A stretch of 64,000 nucleotides of DNA from Inquilinus sp. Marseille-Q2685. Lineage in GTDB: Bacteria > Pseudomonadota > Alphaproteobacteria > DSM-16000 > Inquilinaceae. Position numbers and translations under genes: made by a program. Below, piece after piece: positions 61,752 to 64,000 of this stretch (position 1 is the first letter of the stretch; each line of letters opens with the position of its first letter). The notes under the pieces were generated by a model. That model had not been told where the DNA came from. It ran no database searches and saw only the letters and a program-made list of their open reading frames with translations. The stretch covers positions 186,001-250,000 of the forward strand of contig NZ_CAKAKL010000002.1 in NCBI RefSeq assembly GCF_916619195.1, written 5' to 3'.

Positions 61752-62615
61752 ATGTGCTGGAACGGACACCAACGGGATCGCGTGGCGGAGAGCTGGATCC
61801 AGGTCGAGCGCGACCCCTTCCCGGCCGGCTTCTCGGGGCACTGGCACCATCATCCGCTCGCCCAGCTGATCTATCCGGGGCGCGGCGTGATGGTGCTGCA
61901 CACCCGCCGCGGGCAATGGGTCGTGCCGCCGCTGCAGGGCTGCTGGCTGCCGGCGGGCGAGGAGCACCGGGTCGAGACCTCCGCCGGGTTCGAGATGCTC
62001 AGCGCCTATTGCCGCGGCCCGTTGTTGCGCCGGCTGCCGGATCGTTGCGGCGTCGTCGCCGTCAGCCCGCTGCTGCGCGAGGTGATCCTGGCGCTGGAGG
62101 ACGGAGGCGCGGCGGGCCGGGCCCGGCATCGCCTCTGCCTGGTCTTCGCCGACGAGCTGCGGCTGGAGCCGGCGCCCCGGTTGTTCTTGCAGCCCCTGGC
62201 GTCGCCGGCGCTGCGGAGGATCGAGGCGGCCCTGGCGGCGGAGCCGGCGCATGCCGGGACCCTGGCCGAATGGGCGGTGCGGCTGGGCACCACCACCCGG
62301 TCGCTGGCCCGGGCATTCCAGCGCGAGGCGCGGATGAGCTTCACCGCCTGGCGCCGGCAGGTCCGGCTGCGGGCCGCGCTGACCCGGCTCGCCGAAGGCG
62401 CCTCGGTCACCGCCGTGGCGCATGATCTCGGCTTCGGGTCGGCCAGCGCCTTCATCCGCGACTTCCGCCGGGCCACCGGGGTGACGCCGAAACGCTGCTT
62501 CCGGCCCGCGGCGCCCGGCTCCGGGCCTGCCATGCGCGAAACGCCCGGGACGGAGGCCCTGCCTTTCGGTAACGATGGCGGACGCCAACGACCAGCCGGA
62601 GGACGCCGCCCGTGA
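61752..62615 (+). CDS. AraC family transcriptional regulator
   Basis: 287 residues. The N-terminal cupin half (SGHWHHHPLAQLIYPGRGVM, 28-47) is followed by two helix-turn-helix motifs (LAEWAVRLGTTTRSLARAFQ and AVAHDLGFGSASAFIRDFRR, then ATGVTPKRCFRP). HWHHHPLAQL and VVPPLQGCWLPAGEEHRVET are typical of AraC proteins with metal- or ligand-binding cupins. The gene is coupled with the downstream aminotransferase (overlap at GTGA), which it may control, and is divergent from the methyltransferase. Confidence 0.88.
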   Translation: MCWNGHQRDRVAESWIQVERDPFPAGFSGHWHHHPLAQLIYPGRGVMVLHTRRGQWVVPPLQGCWLPAGEEHRVETSAGFEMLSAYCRGPLLRRLPDRCGVVAVSPLLREVILALEDGGAAGRARHRLCLVFADELRLEPAPRLFLQPLASPALRRIEAALAAEPAHAGTLAEWAVRLGTTTRSLARAFQREARMSFTAWRRQVRLRAALTRLAEGASVTAVAHDLGFGSASAFIRDFRRATGVTPKRCFRPAAPGSGPAMRETPGTEALPFGNDGGRQRPAGGRRP

Positions 62616-63985
62616 TCCCCAACTCCACCGCCGCGCGCGACGTCGCCTATCTGCTGCACCCCTATACCAATCTCAGCGCCCATCGCGAAACCGGGCCGAT
62701 GGTGATCAGCCGCGGCAAGGGCATCCACGTCTATGACGAGGAAGGGCGCGAATACATCGAGGGGCTGGCCGGGCTCTGGTGCGCCGGGCTCGGCTTCGAC
62801 CAGGAGCGGCTGGTCGAGGCGGCGACGCGGCAGATGCGGCAGCTGCCCTTCTATCATGCCTTCGCCGGCAAGGTGCCGGACGTGCTGGTCGACCTGGCCG
62901 AGGCGCTGATGGCGATCGCACCGAAGCCGCTGGAGCGGGCGCTGTTCGTCAATTCCGGCTCTGAAGCCAACGACCTCGCGGTCAAGATCGCCTGGTACGT
63001 CAACAACGCGCTGGGCCGGCCGGAGAAGAAGAAGATCATCGCCCGCCGCAAGGCCTATCACGGCGTCACCGTGATGTCGGGCAGCCTCACCGGCCTGGCC
63101 TATGCCCAGGACGGCTTCGACCTGCCGGTCGGCCGGGTGGTGCATGTCGACACGCCGCATCACTATCACGGCGCCGAGCCGGGCGAGAGCGAGGAGGACT
63201 ATGCCACCCGGCTGGCCGGGCAGCTGGAGGCCGTGATCCAGGCCGAGGGGCCGGAGACGGTGGCCGCCTTCATCGCCGAGCCGGTGATGGGCGCGGGCGG
63301 CGTGGTCGTGCCGCCGCGCACCTATTTCGAGAAGGTGCAGGCGGTGCTGCGCCGCCACGACGTGCTGTTCATCGCCGACGAGGTGATCTGCGGCTTCGGC
63401 CGCACCGGCAACTGGTTCGGCTGCGATACGTTCGGCATCCGGCCGGACATCATGACGGTGGCCAAGCAGCTCTCGGCCGGCTTCCTGCCGATCGCGGCGA
63501 CGCTGGTCTCCGGCCCGGTCTATGAGGCGCTGGTGGCGGGCAGCGACAAACACGGGCTGTTCGGCCACGGCAACACCTATGGCGGCCATCCGGTAGCCGC
63601 GGCGGTGGCGCTGGAGACGCTGAAGATCTATCGCGAGACCGACATCGTCGGCCGGGTGCGGCGGGTCGGCGCGGCGCTGCAGGAGGGCCTGCGCCGCCAT
63701 GCGGGCCATCCGCTGGTCGGCGAGGTGCGCGGCCTCGGCCTGATCGCGGCGGCCGAGCTGGTCGCCGACAAGGCCGCCCGGACCAATTTCGACAAGGCCA
63801 GGGGCGTCGGCGCCGGGCTGGTCCGGCGCGCCCAGGCGCACGGCCTCCTGACCCGCGCCATGCCGGGCGACGCGGTCGCCTTCTGTCCGCCGATGATCAT
63901 CGACGAGGCCGGCGTGGCGGAGATGCTGCGGCGTTTCGGTCTGGCGCTGGACGAGACCTGGTCGGCACTGCGCGAGGCGGCATGA
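62612..63985 (+). CDS. Class III aminotransferase (omega-amino acid type)
   Basis: 457 residues. The PLP fold-type I features are NSGSEANDLAVKIAWYVNNA, IADEVICGFGRTGNWFGCDT and TVAKQLSAGFLPIAATLVSG with the Schiff-base lysine. It is similar to omega-aminotransferases using pyruvate. Likely substrates are beta-alanine, GABA, putrescine or a related omega-amine; the exact one is not determined. The GTG start overlaps the AraC stop (62612-62615). A further ATG at 63982 overlaps its stop. Confidence 0.92.
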   Translation: MIPNSTAARDVAYLLHPYTNLSAHRETGPMVISRGKGIHVYDEEGREYIEGLAGLWCAGLGFDQERLVEAATRQMRQLPFYHAFAGKVPDVLVDLAEALMAIAPKPLERALFVNSGSEANDLAVKIAWYVNNALGRPEKKKIIARRKAYHGVTVMSGSLTGLAYAQDGFDLPVGRVVHVDTPHHYHGAEPGESEEDYATRLAGQLEAVIQAEGPETVAAFIAEPVMGAGGVVVPPRTYFEKVQAVLRRHDVLFIADEVICGFGRTGNWFGCDTFGIRPDIMTVAKQLSAGFLPIAATLVSGPVYEALVAGSDKHGLFGHGNTYGGHPVAAAVALETLKIYRETDIVGRVRRVGAALQEGLRRHAGHPLVGEVRGLGLIAAAELVADKAARTNFDKARGVGAGLVRRAQAHGLLTRAMPGDAVAFCPPMIIDEAGVAEMLRRFGLALDETWSALREAA

Positions 63986-64000
63986 CAAGCTCGGACGCAT
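63982..64000 (+). CDS. Start of a downstream gene (truncated)
   Basis: The ATG at 63982 overlaps the aminotransferase stop (ATGA), and its frame is open to the window edge, reading MTSSDA. Overlap suggests co-translation with the aminotransferase. Too little is visible to name it. Confidence 0.5.

Overview
The window is a very GC-rich chromosomal segment from an alphaproteobacterium. The C4-pathway hemA (5-aminolevulinate synthase), the ctaC-ctaD-ctaB-coxF-like-ctaG-ctaE cytochrome oxidase cluster divergent from tldD, an ECF42 sigma factor with its DGPF partner, DUF1127 and DUF983 proteins, and a type II lumazine synthase behind an FMN riboswitch all point that way. The mix of genes suggests Rhodospirillales (Azospirillaceae- or Inquilinus-like), but that is inference. 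Most genes are dense, short-spaced and chromosomal in character. I see no rRNA, tRNA, CRISPR, integrase or intact insertion sequence.

Layout. 1-4.2 kb: end of a sugar ABC permease, a FolD homologue with substituted active-site residues, a two-helix potassium channel, a VapBC toxin-antitoxin pair with a clear operator, a decayed MFS gene and hemA. 4.3-12.6 kb: a VOC protein, a TetR regulator, two M20 amidohydrolases flanking a ribokinase-like gene and clpS, a lone TAXI-type binding protein, and a LysR gene divergent from a DUF1127 small protein. 12.7-15.6 kb: a VWA/J-domain pair and a DHA2 exporter. 15.8-25.7 kb: a carboxypeptidase, SURF1, DUF983 and the aa3-type cytochrome c oxidase operon (minus strand), with tldD and a monooxygenase-domain gene divergent. 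25.8-31.3 kb: a tight six-gene minus-strand operon (speD, alanine-dehydrogenase-like enzyme, methyltransferase, MFS transporter, second methyltransferase, MttB-like protein) with overlapping reading frames. It is the best candidate for an undescribed biosynthetic system. 31.5-41.9 kb: housekeeping genes (FMN riboswitch-ribH2, rsmD, rluB, tadA, phzF, arsR, msrC, greB, purD, xseA), then a methyltransferase and an aminoglycoside-kinase-like gene.

41.9-47.6 kb: an ECF42 regulatory cluster (DGPF protein, sigma factor, VOC protein, tandemly duplicated SnoaL-like genes, a convergent SnoaL-like gene, ArsR, exporter). 47.6-50.3 kb: a secreted protein, a Crp/Fnr regulator and small stress-type membrane proteins, including an entericidin behind a candidate general-stress promoter. 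50.3-54.3 kb: an S9 peptidase, a 270-bp nested palindrome, a serine hydrolase and a DUF3280-like protein. 54.3-59.7 kb: a LivK-type binding protein and an N-acetylglucosamine operon (kinase, nagA, SIS-type deaminase) divergent from its probable RpiR regulator, which has a palindromic operator. 59.8-64 kb: an acyltransferase, a methyltransferase, an AraC regulator and a class III aminotransferase overlapping the start of a further gene.

Start codons were chosen from Shine-Dalgarno sequences, family lengths and overlaps. Several differ from the longest open frame.
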